This document shows positions 51,757 to 60,156 of a stretch of DNA of 64,000 nt, piece by piece. The notes below the pieces were generated by a model. The model was not told the DNA's origin. It saw only the letters and a program-made list of their open reading frames with translations, and made no database searches. The stretch is from Labrenzia sp. OB1 (lineage in GTDB: Bacteria; Pseudomonadota; Alphaproteobacteria; Rhizobiales; Stappiaceae). The stretch covers positions 31,775 to 95,774 of the forward strand of contig NZ_JSEP01000022.1 of the NCBI RefSeq assembly GCF_001624695.1. The letters run 5' to 3'. Numbering within the stretch: position 1 is the first letter of the stretch; each line of letters starts with the position of its first letter. A program made the translations under genes and the position numbers.

Positions 51757-52770
51757 CTATCCGTTCGAGACTGCGACCAGTTTTTCCAGTGTGTCGGCCG
51801 CCGAGCCATTGTCTATTGCTGAGGCTGCCATGTCGACACCGTCCTTCAGGTTGTCCGCCTTGTCGGCAACCATCAGCGAGGCGGCGGCATTGAAGAGCAC
51901 AATGTCCCGGTAGGCGCTTTCAGCCCCTGCCAGAACGCCCCTCAAGGCGGTCGCGTTTTCCGCCGGAAGTCCGCCTTTCAGATCTTCCAGCCTTGCAAGT
52001 GGCAGACCGGCCTGTTCCGGGGAAATCTCGAAGGATCTCACAGCTCCGTCTTCCAGCGCGCTCACGAACGTCGGGCCTGTGGTGGTGATTTCATCCATTC
52101 CGTCGGACCCGTGAACGACCCATGCTTTTTCGGACCCGAGATCAAGAAGCGACCGGGCAATCGGTTCCACCCACTTACGGTCGAAAACACCGACCATCTG
52201 GCGTTTGACACTGGCCGGATTGGAAAGCGGTCCGAGCAAGTTGAAGATGGTCCGGGTGCCAAGTTCCACACGTGTCGGCCCGACATGCTTCATTGCCGCG
52301 TGATGAAGCGGCGCAAACATGAAGCCGATGCCAGTCTTGTGAATGCACTGGGAGATCGTGTCCGGCGGGATGTCGATATTGACCCCCAGTTCGGCCAGGG
52401 CTTCCGCAGCACCGGACTTTGAGGACAGCGAGCGGTTGCCGTGTTTGGCGACCGGTACGCCGCATGCGGCGACGACGATCGCCGTGCAGGTCGAGATGTT
52501 GTAGGTGCCGGAATTGTCGCCACCGGTCCCGACAATATCAATGGCGTCGGCAGGCGCCTGCACCGGGAGCATCTTGGCGCGCATGGTGGCGACCGCACCG
52601 GTAACCTCGGCGATGCTTTCACCGCGGACCCGCAAGGCCATCAGGAAGCCGCCCAACTGAGAAGGCGTGGCGGCGCCCGACAGGATGATTTCAAAGGCTT
52701 CCCGGGCGTCCTGCGGGTTCAATGCATGGCCATCGGCGACCTTGGCAAGGAAGTCTTTGAACGTGGTCAT
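51757..52770 (-). CDS. trpD: Anthranilate phosphoribosyltransferase TrpD
   Basis: TrpD adds phosphoribosyl to anthranilate. The 337-residue protein has the diagnostic phosphate loop DIVGTGGDNSGTYNISTCTA, the KHGNRSLSSKSGAAEALAEL anthranilate-binding region and GVFDRKWVEPIARSL. It follows the ppiD-like gene after 24 bases, in the rhizobial order ppiD-trpD-trpC-moaC-moeA. Confidence 0.97.
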   Translation of the reverse strand: MTTFKDFLAKVADGHALNPQDAREAFEIILSGAATPSQLGGFLMALRVRGESIAEVTGAVATMRAKMLPVQAPADAIDIVGTGGDNSGTYNISTCTAIVVAACGVPVAKHGNRSLSSKSGAAEALAELGVNIDIPPDTISQCIHKTGIGFMFAPLHHAAMKHVGPTRVELGTRTIFNLLGPLSNPASVKRQMVGVFDRKWVEPIARSLLDLGSEKAWVVHGSDGMDEITTTGPTFVSALEDGAVRSFEISPEQAGLPLARLEDLKGGLPAENATALRGVLAGAESAYRDIVLFNAAASLMVADKADNLKDGVDMAASAIDNGSAADTLEKLVAVSNG

Positions 52771-52794
52771 GTCATCAATCCGCTTGTCGTGAAA

Positions 52795-54687
52795 TCAGTT
52801 CTGGTTCAACCCGATAACCTGGGAAATCGCCGCATTGTTGATCTCGACACCTGCCTTGTTTTCCCGATCGGTTATGAACTGGCCAAGCACTGAATCCTGT
52901 ATCTGCTGGGACATCTGCTGGCCAAGCGCCGTGACTTCAGGTGACGAGGCATTGAATTCGGCGGCCGTTTTACCGGTAACCTTCAGCACAAGCTGTCCCA
53001 CATCATCTGCCGACGCTGTTGCCGCGCTCGTCCCGACAGGGCCGCCGAAGACAGCGGAAATCGCTGCCTGGCCCAAGTCTCCGGAGGGGGCGTTGCGCGT
53101 CAGGCTTGTCGCCGTTTTCAGCTCCAGCCCGGTTTCTTCGGCGAGAGCCTGAAGCGGTGTTCCGCTTTCCGCTTTTGCAAGCAGATCGGATGCGGTATCG
53201 GAGAGCCGCTTGGCGAGCTCATCCTCTTTCCATGCGGCAATCACGTCTTCCCTGACTTCTTCGAGGGTCCGGTCGCGGGACGGGATCACCTTGGAAACCT
53301 CGTACCAGAGAAACCCTCTGTCGCCGAGCGGGACAATATCGTTTTCAATTCCGACATCGCTGTCGAAGGCACCGGCAATCAGGCCTTCGGCGTCGGGCAA
53401 TTCAACATCCCCGCCATTCATGGACTTGCCGGAGGCGTCGAAAGCTTCGGGAGCCTCGACGTTCAGCGAAAAACGGTCGCCGATTTCGTCCAGAAGCGCG
53501 CCACCGGCACGGGCATCCTCCACCTCGTCGAGGAGATCGAGAATTTCCCGTTCCGCCTGTTCCCTGGCAAGATCCTGAACGATCCCCGATTTAACCTCCT
53601 CGAATGGCTGAGTGCTTTCCGGCAGGACTTCCTCCACATTCAGGATAACGGTCGAAAAACGGCCTTCCACCGGCGCGCTCGTCGCGCCTTCGGCAAGTGA
53701 AAACGCGGCTTCCCCGAGGGTCTCGTCAAGGAAGTCGGTCTTTGACATCACCCCGAGAGAAACATCGTTGCCGCTGAGGTTGCGATCGCTCATCAACTCG
53801 TCGAAGGTCTTGCCGGCTTCCAGCTCCGCGGCGGCTTCTTCGGCAGCTTCCTGCGAGGAGAACGTCATCTGGCGCACTTTGCGGCGTTCCGGCTGAGAGA
53901 AGTCCTCACTCCGCAATTCGTATTCGGTGCGTGCATCCTCGTCGCGAACATCCGCCGGACGGGCAACCGTCTCCGGCGTCAAGGCGACGAACTTGATCTC
54001 GCGAAACTCCGGCGCGCGGAACGTATCCTTGTTCTCCTCGAAATAGGTGCTCAGAACGCCATCGGCCGGATCCGCGATCTCGCCAATGAAATCCGCGGTG
54101 ACGAGGAGATATTCGGCGTCGCGGGTCTCGCGCTGATAGGCATCGAGAACTTCCAGATAGATGACGGGAGCCTTCATGCCACCAGCCAGGCCCTCGGCAA
54201 GCTGGCTTCTTTCGGCGATGGCCCGGCGTTGGAGCACATATTCGTCCTCACGGAAGCCGTTGGCCTGAAGCACCTGCTGCAGGCGGCTGCGGTCGTAGCG
54301 GCCACCAGGTCCCTGGAAGGCCGGATCGGACTGAATGATAGTTGCAAGCCGCTCGTCGGAAACGCCGAGTTTCAGGTTCCGGGCAGCGTCGTTCATGGCG
54401 GCTTCGGCGATCAACTTGCCGAGAGACTGTTGCGGCACCCCCAGCGAAGCGCCTTCGACAGGTGTCAGCGGCCGGCCGAATTGCTGGCCGAGCCTGTTGA
54501 GGTCCTGGCGGTAGGTCCGGTCGAAATCGAAAAGGGAGATATCCGCATTGCCGACCTTGGCCACGGTGTCCTGGTTCACGTTCCCCAGAAAACCGCTGAT
54601 TCCCCAGACGGCGAAGCTGAAAATTAGCAGAGCGATAAAAAGTTTGGCAAACCAGGTGCCAGCGCCCTTGCGCAGCGCGTCAAGCAT
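52795..54687 (-). CDS. ppiD: Membrane-anchored periplasmic peptidyl-prolyl isomerase (PpiD/SurA type)
   Basis: The 630-residue protein has one N-terminal membrane helix (LFIALLIFSFAVWGISGFLG), a SurA-N-like chaperone region (about residues 40-170; NADISLFDFDRTYRQDLNRL), a parvulin-like domain in the middle (residues about 240-365; REIKFVALTPE, RRKVRQMTFSSQEAAEEAAA, VSLGVMSKTDFLDETLGEAA) and a long C-terminal chaperone part. It would help fold outer-membrane proteins. The long form and the order ppiD-trpD are typical of Rhizobiales. Confidence 0.9.
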   Translation of the reverse strand: MLDALRKGAGTWFAKLFIALLIFSFAVWGISGFLGNVNQDTVAKVGNADISLFDFDRTYRQDLNRLGQQFGRPLTPVEGASLGVPQQSLGKLIAEAAMNDAARNLKLGVSDERLATIIQSDPAFQGPGGRYDRSRLQQVLQANGFREDEYVLQRRAIAERSQLAEGLAGGMKAPVIYLEVLDAYQRETRDAEYLLVTADFIGEIADPADGVLSTYFEENKDTFRAPEFREIKFVALTPETVARPADVRDEDARTEYELRSEDFSQPERRKVRQMTFSSQEAAEEAAAELEAGKTFDELMSDRNLSGNDVSLGVMSKTDFLDETLGEAAFSLAEGATSAPVEGRFSTVILNVEEVLPESTQPFEEVKSGIVQDLAREQAEREILDLLDEVEDARAGGALLDEIGDRFSLNVEAPEAFDASGKSMNGGDVELPDAEGLIAGAFDSDVGIENDIVPLGDRGFLWYEVSKVIPSRDRTLEEVREDVIAAWKEDELAKRLSDTASDLLAKAESGTPLQALAEETGLELKTATSLTRNAPSGDLGQAAISAVFGGPVGTSAATASADDVGQLVLKVTGKTAAEFNASSPEVTALGQQMSQQIQDSVLGQFITDRENKAGVEINNAAISQVIGLNQN

Positions 54688-54932
54688 GACGTCTCCCGTA
54701 AATCTTGTTTTTCCATCAGCCGGACTTCCGGTCTGGGTTTTGCTTCGGCCGAGGCCGGAGCGGGCGGATCATAATGACGTGACGGCCTAGCCGCAAGGCG
54801 GCCCGGACACAAACTTTGAGCGCTATCGCAAGGGCCTCAAGGTGAATTCGCCGCGACAGGCAGATTGCATCGCTTCGGCGCTTCTGCTCTAAAGTCGGCA
54901 ACCAAGCAACAGGCCGTCGAAGGATGTGGAAT

Positions 54933-55691
54933 ATGAGTGCGAAGATCAAACCGCTGGTGGCTGGAAACTGGAAGATGAACGGCCTGAAATCGAACCTGGC
55001 GGAATTCTACAAGATGAGAGCCGGACTGACGGACGATCTGGCCGAATCCGTTGACACGATGATCTGCCCGCCGGCGACGCTGATCGCCGTTCTTGCGGAA
55101 AGTTCGTCGGGCGGAACGATTGGACTTGGCGGCCAGGATTGCCACGCCGGGCAATCCGGAGCGCACACCGGCGATATTTCCGCCGAGATGTTGAAAGACG
55201 CAGGGGCAACGGCTGTCATCGTCGGCCATTCGGAGCGACGTGCGGATCACGGCGAAAAGGATGCCGATGTCTGCGCCAAGGCTCAGGCGGCTTGGCGGGC
55301 GGGGCTGACAGCAATCATTTGCGTGGGGGAAACCGAGGCGGAGCGAAAGGCAGGGCAGGCCGTTGGCGTCGTCGAGCGTCAGTTGAACGGCTCTGTTCCC
55401 GACGGTGCGACCGCTGAGAATACCGTTGTGGCCTATGAGCCTGTCTGGGCCATCGGAACCGGCCTGACGCCGACCGCAGGCGATGTGGAGGATATGCACA
55501 AGGCCATGCGGAACAATCTCGTGACCAGATTCTCAGGTGCCGGCGAGGCGATGCGACTTCTGTATGGCGGTTCGGTGAAGCCCGGCAATGCCGGGGAACT
55601 CATGGCGGTTGCCAATGTCAACGGTGCTCTTGTGGGGGGCGCCAGCCTCACCGCTGAGGCCTTTCTGGGAATCCTTTCAGCCTATTCCTGA
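54933..55691 (+). CDS. tpiA: Triosephosphate isomerase TpiA
   Basis: TpiA interconverts dihydroxyacetone phosphate and glyceraldehyde 3-phosphate. The ATG at 54933 has a GAAGGA site 8 bases upstream; the ATG at 54924 is too close to it. The 252-residue protein has the active-site residues in AGNWKMNG (Lys), VGHSERR (His) and AYEPVWAIGTG (Glu), and the phosphate-binding YGGSVKPGN. It is divergent from ppiD across a 245-base gap in which I see no gene or clear element. Confidence 0.98.
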   Translation: MSAKIKPLVAGNWKMNGLKSNLAEFYKMRAGLTDDLAESVDTMICPPATLIAVLAESSSGGTIGLGGQDCHAGQSGAHTGDISAEMLKDAGATAVIVGHSERRADHGEKDADVCAKAQAAWRAGLTAIICVGETEAERKAGQAVGVVERQLNGSVPDGATAENTVVAYEPVWAIGTGLTPTAGDVEDMHKAMRNNLVTRFSGAGEAMRLLYGGSVKPGNAGELMAVANVNGALVGGASLTAEAFLGILSAYS

Positions 55692-55800
55692 AGCATGGTT
55701 CTTGAAGCTTCTGCGACGAAGGCGCATTTGAAGGGTGGAAAGCTGTGGTTGTCTGGTGTAGAAGGCCGCAAATCTTGAATTCAATACAGAATGGCGTTCG

Positions 55801-56181
55801 ATGGAAACCGTAGTCATCGTTATCCACCTTATGGTCGTGTTGGCCCTGGTGCTTGTTGTCCTCCTGCAGCGTTCCGAAGGCGGTGCTCTTGGCATCGGCG
55901 GGGGCGGCGGCGGCCTTGTATCGAGCCGCGGCACGGCGAACATTCTCACCCGGGCCACGGCGGTTCTGGCTGCCGTGTTCTTCGTGACGTCCATGGCCCT
56001 CAGCCTGATAGCCAAGAATCAGGACAGCCCTGCGTCCATTCTGGATGCGACTCCGGCCGCGACAACCGGAGCACCGGTAACCACCGACGGTGGTAGCGGT
56101 ACAGACGGTGCAGGCGGTATCCTCGATTCTCTGAAGCAGCAGAGCCAGCCTTCCGGTCCACAGGTCCCGGCAGCCCAGTAG
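55801..56181 (+). CDS. secG: Preprotein translocase subunit SecG
   Basis: SecG assists SecYE in protein export. The 126-residue protein has two membrane helices (VVIVIHLMVVLALVLVVLLQ and RATAVLAAVFFVTSMALSLI) around the glycine-rich loop SEGGALGIGGGGGGLVSSRG. The C-terminal 50 residues are Ser/Thr/Gly-rich and longer than in Escherichia coli, typical of alphaproteobacteria. The order tpiA-secG-pyrG is conserved in the group. Confidence 0.94.
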   Translation: METVVIVIHLMVVLALVLVVLLQRSEGGALGIGGGGGGLVSSRGTANILTRATAVLAAVFFVTSMALSLIAKNQDSPASILDATPAATTGAPVTTDGGSGTDGAGGILDSLKQQSQPSGPQVPAAQ

Positions 56182-56218
56182 TCTTGCCGCCGCGGCTCTT
56201 CGGCACTTCGCCTGACAT

Positions 56219-56250
56219 ATGCCCTGCGGTTGAACACGCAGGGCATTTTT
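56219..56250 (+). terminator. Rho-independent terminator after secG
   Basis: ATGCCCTGCG and CGCAGGGCAT form a perfect 10-bp stem around an 8-base loop, followed by four more T residues. It separates secG from pyrG. Confidence 0.88.
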
Positions 56251-56313
56251 ATGTGTTAAGAACGTAACTCCCGAGTGGCCAAAGTGCCCTCGGCACGAAT
56301 ATGGTATTGGTCC

Positions 56314-57942
56314 ATGGCGCGATATATTTTCATCACTGGCGGCGTGGTTTCCTCGCTTGGAAAAGGTCTTGCTTCCGCAGCACTCGGCGCATTGCTTCAG
56401 GCTCGCGGATACAAGGTCCGGCTGCGTAAGCTCGACCCTTATCTCAACATCGATCCGGGCACCATGAGCCCGTATCAGCACGGCGAATGTTTCGTGACCG
56501 ACGACGGGGCGGAAACCGACCTTGACCTCGGCCACTACGAACGCTTCACGGGCCGTCCCGCGAACCAGCAGGACAACATCACCACCGGCCGGATTTATCA
56601 GGACATCATCGCCAAGGAACGCCGTGGGGACTATCTCGGCGGGACCGTTCAGGTCATTCCTCATGTTACCGATGCGATCAAGAATTTTGTCCTGACCGGC
56701 AATGAGGACTATGACTTCGTCCTTGTTGAAATTGGTGGAACGGTGGGCGACATTGAGGGACTGCCGTTCTTCGAGGCGATCCGGCAGCTCGGCAACGATC
56801 TGCCGCGCGGCGATGTGGTCTACGTTCATCTGACGCTGATGCCCTACATTCCAAGTGCCGGGGAAATGAAGACCAAGCCGACCCAGCACTCGGTCAAGGA
56901 GTTGCGATCGATCGGAATCCAGCCCGATATTCTCATGATCCGCTGCGACCGACCGATTCCGGAAACTGAAAAGCGTAAGCTGTCGCTGTTCTGCAACGTG
57001 CGTGAAGGCGCCGTGATTCCGGCGTACGACGTCAAATCCATTTACGACGTGCCGATCGCCTATCACAAGGAAGGCCTCGACGACGAAGTGCTGGCCGCGT
57101 TCGGCCTGAAAGGCGCTCCAGCGCCTGTTCTGGATCGTTGGGAAGGCATTTCCGAGGCGGTTGCCAATCCGGAAGGCGAGGTCAAGATCGCTATCGTCGG
57201 CAAATACACGGTTCTCAAGGATGCCTACAAGTCCCTGATCGAAGCCCTGGTGCATGGCGGTATCGCGAACAGGGTCAAGGTGGATATCGAGTGGATCGAA
57301 TCGGAGACGTTCGAGAAGCAGGATCCGGGACCCTATCTTGAAGGTGTTCACGGAATTCTTGTTCCCGGTGGTTTCGGCGAGCGCGGCGCGGAAGGCAAGA
57401 TCGCCGCGGCGCATTACGCACGCACCCGCGATATTCCCTATTTCGGCATTTGCTTCGGCATGCAGATGGCGGTTCTGGAAGCTGCGCGCAGCCTCGCCGG
57501 CATCAAGGATGCCAATTCCACGGAATTCGGGCCTGCAAAGGAACCGGTGGTCGGCCTGATGACCGAGTGGACAAAGGGCAATTACAAGGAGGTCCGGGAT
57601 TCGGAAGGCGATCTCGGCGGCACGATGCGTCTCGGCGCCTACCCAGCGAGCCTGACGGCCGGTTCGAAAATCGCTGAAATATACGGCGGTACCAGCATCT
57701 CGGAACGTCACCGCCACCGCTACGAAGTCAATATTGGCTACCGGGAAACACTGGAGAACTGCGGGCTTATCTTTGCCGGCACATCTCCGGACGGCGTATT
57801 GCCGGAAACGGTCGAAATCGAGGACCATCCATGGTTCATCGGGGTTCAGTACCATCCTGAACTGAAATCCCGGCCGTTTGAACCGCATCCCCTGTTTGCG
57901 TCGTTCATCGGTGCCGCGGTTCATCAAAGCCGTCTGGTCTGA
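56314..57942 (+). CDS. pyrG: CTP synthase PyrG
   Basis: PyrG aminates UTP to CTP. The ATG at 56314 gives the conserved start MARYIFITGGVVSSLGKGLA; a longer frame upstream is rejected. The 542-residue protein has the synthetase domain (GTMSPYQHGECFVTDDGAET; EIGGTVGDIEGLPFFEAIRQ) and a class I glutaminase domain with nucleophile Cys in YFGICFGMQMAV and His/Glu in GVQYHPELKSRP. The region between the secG terminator and its start is only 63 bases. Confidence 0.98.
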   Translation: MARYIFITGGVVSSLGKGLASAALGALLQARGYKVRLRKLDPYLNIDPGTMSPYQHGECFVTDDGAETDLDLGHYERFTGRPANQQDNITTGRIYQDIIAKERRGDYLGGTVQVIPHVTDAIKNFVLTGNEDYDFVLVEIGGTVGDIEGLPFFEAIRQLGNDLPRGDVVYVHLTLMPYIPSAGEMKTKPTQHSVKELRSIGIQPDILMIRCDRPIPETEKRKLSLFCNVREGAVIPAYDVKSIYDVPIAYHKEGLDDEVLAAFGLKGAPAPVLDRWEGISEAVANPEGEVKIAIVGKYTVLKDAYKSLIEALVHGGIANRVKVDIEWIESETFEKQDPGPYLEGVHGILVPGGFGERGAEGKIAAAHYARTRDIPYFGICFGMQMAVLEAARSLAGIKDANSTEFGPAKEPVVGLMTEWTKGNYKEVRDSEGDLGGTMRLGAYPASLTAGSKIAEIYGGTSISERHRHRYEVNIGYRETLENCGLIFAGTSPDGVLPETVEIEDHPWFIGVQYHPELKSRPFEPHPLFASFIGAAVHQSRLV

Positions 57943-57974
57943 CGGGATTTCGTCAACAGGGCATGGGAGAGCGT

Positions 57975-58799
57975 ATGATGCGCGGGCTTGATCATCTGGT
58001 CGTCGCGGTGAGGGATCTCGACGCCGCCTTTCAGGCCTATACGGCGCTCGGCTTCACCATGACACCTGTGAACCGGCATGCCTGGGGAACAGCCAACCGT
58101 CTGATTCAGCTGGACGGGTTTTTCATCGAGGTTCTCAGCGTTGCCGATCCGGGGTTGATCCGGGAAGCGGAAGGCGAGGCGTTTTCCTTCGGTGCCTTCA
58201 ACCGGGATTTTCTCCTTGAGCGGGAAGGGGCCAGCATGCTGGTTCTGGAAAGCCGGGATCCGGGCCGGGATCGTGATGATTTCGTCAATGCCGGGCTGCA
58301 GGTTTTTGAGCCGTTTTCCTTTGAGCGGACAGCTAATCTTGCTGACGGGTCCACCACCCAGGTTGGATTCGATCTGACTTTCCTGCGCGATCCCCTTGCG
58401 CCCGGGATCGGCTATTTTACCTGCCGCAACAGATTTCCGGAAAATTTCTGGAAACCGGCGTTCCAGAACCACGGAAACGGCGCGCAAAGCGTCAAGGCGG
58501 TTTACCTCCTGGCGGAAGACCCTTCCGATCATCATGAGTTTCTTGGCGGTATGACCGGACAGCGGGAAATGCGCGCCACCAGCCTGGGGCTTGAGCTGAT
58601 CACGCCACGCGGAAAGATATCGGTTCTGACACCCCGAGCCTATCGCGATCTTTGGGGCGAGGAGGTGGCAGGCGCTGTGCAAGGCGGTCTGCCTCAAATC
58701 GCAGCGCTTGAAGTCTCTTGCGCCGGTCTTGAAGAATCAAAGATAATTCCGGCGAGCAAGCTCTTCGGCCTGTCGCTGATTCTTTCCCCGCCTGAATGA
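57975..58799 (+). CDS. VOC/glyoxalase-like family protein
   Basis: The start lies at one of two adjacent ATGs (57975 or 57978) preceded by GGGAGAG; an ATG at 57963 would put that site inside the gene. The 274-residue protein has two beta-alpha-beta-beta-beta modules as in VOC proteins: MRGLDHLVVAVRDLDAAFQA-Y near the N-terminus and QSVKAVYLLAEDPSDHHEFL in the second half. It fits the Glyoxalase_3-like group. Substrate unknown. It starts 32 bases after pyrG and is probably cotranscribed. Confidence 0.8.
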   Translation: MMRGLDHLVVAVRDLDAAFQAYTALGFTMTPVNRHAWGTANRLIQLDGFFIEVLSVADPGLIREAEGEAFSFGAFNRDFLLEREGASMLVLESRDPGRDRDDFVNAGLQVFEPFSFERTANLADGSTTQVGFDLTFLRDPLAPGIGYFTCRNRFPENFWKPAFQNHGNGAQSVKAVYLLAEDPSDHHEFLGGMTGQREMRATSLGLELITPRGKISVLTPRAYRDLWGEEVAGAVQGGLPQIAALEVSCAGLEESKIIPASKLFGLSLILSPPE

Positions 58800-58898
58800 G
58801 AACGGCCGAACACGTCCGATTTTATTTCTACCGGAAAAGCGGATTGAAAACGCAACGGAATTTATCGGGTACGGGAGTGCCTGGCCGCTAAAATTGTC

Positions 58899-58926
58899 TT
58901 GTTGAATCAATCTGCCCTCTTATAGT
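58899..58926 (+). promoter_or_regulatory. Possible sigma-70-type promoter for the RND operon
   Basis: TTGTTG and TATAGT are separated by 16 bases, about 65 bases upstream of the adaptor gene start. The match is moderate, and I see no clear repressor operator in the 193-base gap. Confidence 0.3.
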
Positions 58927-58992
58927 GATTTCCGGTCGTACATACCGATGCGATTGCCTGAGCCACAGGGTTCGGTCTGCGGAGTTTAACGA

Positions 58993-60156
58993 ATGCCGTT
59001 TTTGAACTTTCCTATTCCCACGCGTTCCTTTGCATTGGCGGCGCTTGCTTCCGCATTGCTTGCAGGATGTTCCGATGACTCCAAACAGGCGGCAGGGCCG
59101 GCCGCTCCGCCTCCGGCAGTCACGGTGGCGAAGGTCGCCAAACAACAAATAAGGCAGAGTGCCAAATTTGTCGGACAGATCGCGGCGGTGGATCAGGTGA
59201 ACCTGGTCGCCCGGGTCAGCGGCTTTCTGGAAGAAAAAGCGGTTGCAGACGGATCCATGGTGAAGAAGGACGAGCTGATCTTCACCATCGAAAAGGCGCA
59301 GTATGAAGCCGCAGTGATGAAGTCAAAGGCGGATCTGGCAAGTGCCAAGGCCGATGCGGCCCTCAAATCCGCCAACGAAAAGCGCGACAAGGACCTTTTG
59401 GAAAAAGGACATATTTCCGAAGCTGCCTATGAAGCGACCCTGGCGCAGATGCAGCAGTCCGATGCGACGGTCGAAGCTGCCCAGTCCGGGCTGCAGCAGG
59501 CCGAGTTGGACCTCGGCTACACCGATATTTCCGCCCCCTTCGCAGGCCAGCTCGGAAAAACCACCTACAGCGTCGGAGAAGTGGTCGGGCCAAGCACGGA
59601 GTCGCTCGCCACGCTGGTCAGTCTTGCACCGGTCTACGTGAATTTTTCGGTCAGTGAGGCCGAATATCTCAATGCCGTCAAAACCCACGGGATCAATCCG
59701 GCGGATATTTCTCCGGAAACATCCCCGGCGATCAGCCTGGTCCTGCCGAACGGCGCGACCTACGGAGAAAAAGGCAAGATCGTCTTCATCAACAACGAGG
59801 TGGATGCGACAACCGGCACGATTTCATTCCGCGGTCAGTTCGAAAACAAGGACAGGCGCCTGCTTGCGGGAACCTATGTCACCGTCATCCTTGAAGCGCC
59901 CGAAACGGAGACCGCTCTGGTCGTGCCTCAGTCCGCCATTCAGCGCGACCAGCAGGGTGCATTCGCGCTGGCAATTACGTCCGACAAGAAAGTCGAACAG
60001 AGGTATGTCGACCTGGCTCAGCAAATCGAGACAAATTTCGTCGTGACGAAGGGTTTGAAAGAAGGCGATGAAGTGATCGTCGAAGGCCTTCAGAAAGTGC
60101 GGCCGGGCGTCGTTGTCGACCCTGTTCTTGCGTCCAAACCGGCGGAGAAAAGCTAG
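58993..60156 (+). CDS. RND efflux periplasmic adaptor lipoprotein
   Basis: This is an AcrA/MexA-type membrane-fusion protein linking an inner-membrane RND pump to an outer-membrane channel. The 387-residue protein has a lipobox (LLAGC, Cys about residue 26), a lipoyl-barrel (VDQVNLVARVSGFLEEKAVA; DISAPFAGQLGKTTYSVGEV), a helical hairpin of about residues 110-160 and a membrane-proximal C-terminus. The stop is directly followed by the pump ATG. No outer-membrane channel gene is present in the window. Confidence 0.94.
   Translation: MPFLNFPIPTRSFALAALASALLAGCSDDSKQAAGPAAPPPAVTVAKVAKQQIRQSAKFVGQIAAVDQVNLVARVSGFLEEKAVADGSMVKKDELIFTIEKAQYEAAVMKSKADLASAKADAALKSANEKRDKDLLEKGHISEAAYEATLAQMQQSDATVEAAQSGLQQAELDLGYTDISAPFAGQLGKTTYSVGEVVGPSTESLATLVSLAPVYVNFSVSEAEYLNAVKTHGINPADISPETSPAISLVLPNGATYGEKGKIVFINNEVDATTGTISFRGQFENKDRRLLAGTYVTVILEAPETETALVVPQSAIQRDQQGAFALAITSDKKVEQRYVDLAQQIETNFVVTKGLKEGDEVIVEGLQKVRPGVVVDPVLASKPAEKS

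Noticed and set aside
55648..57927. 759-codon open frame antisense to secG and pyrG
   Set aside because: It is a shadow of highly conserved genes in GC-rich DNA and shows no recognisable domain.
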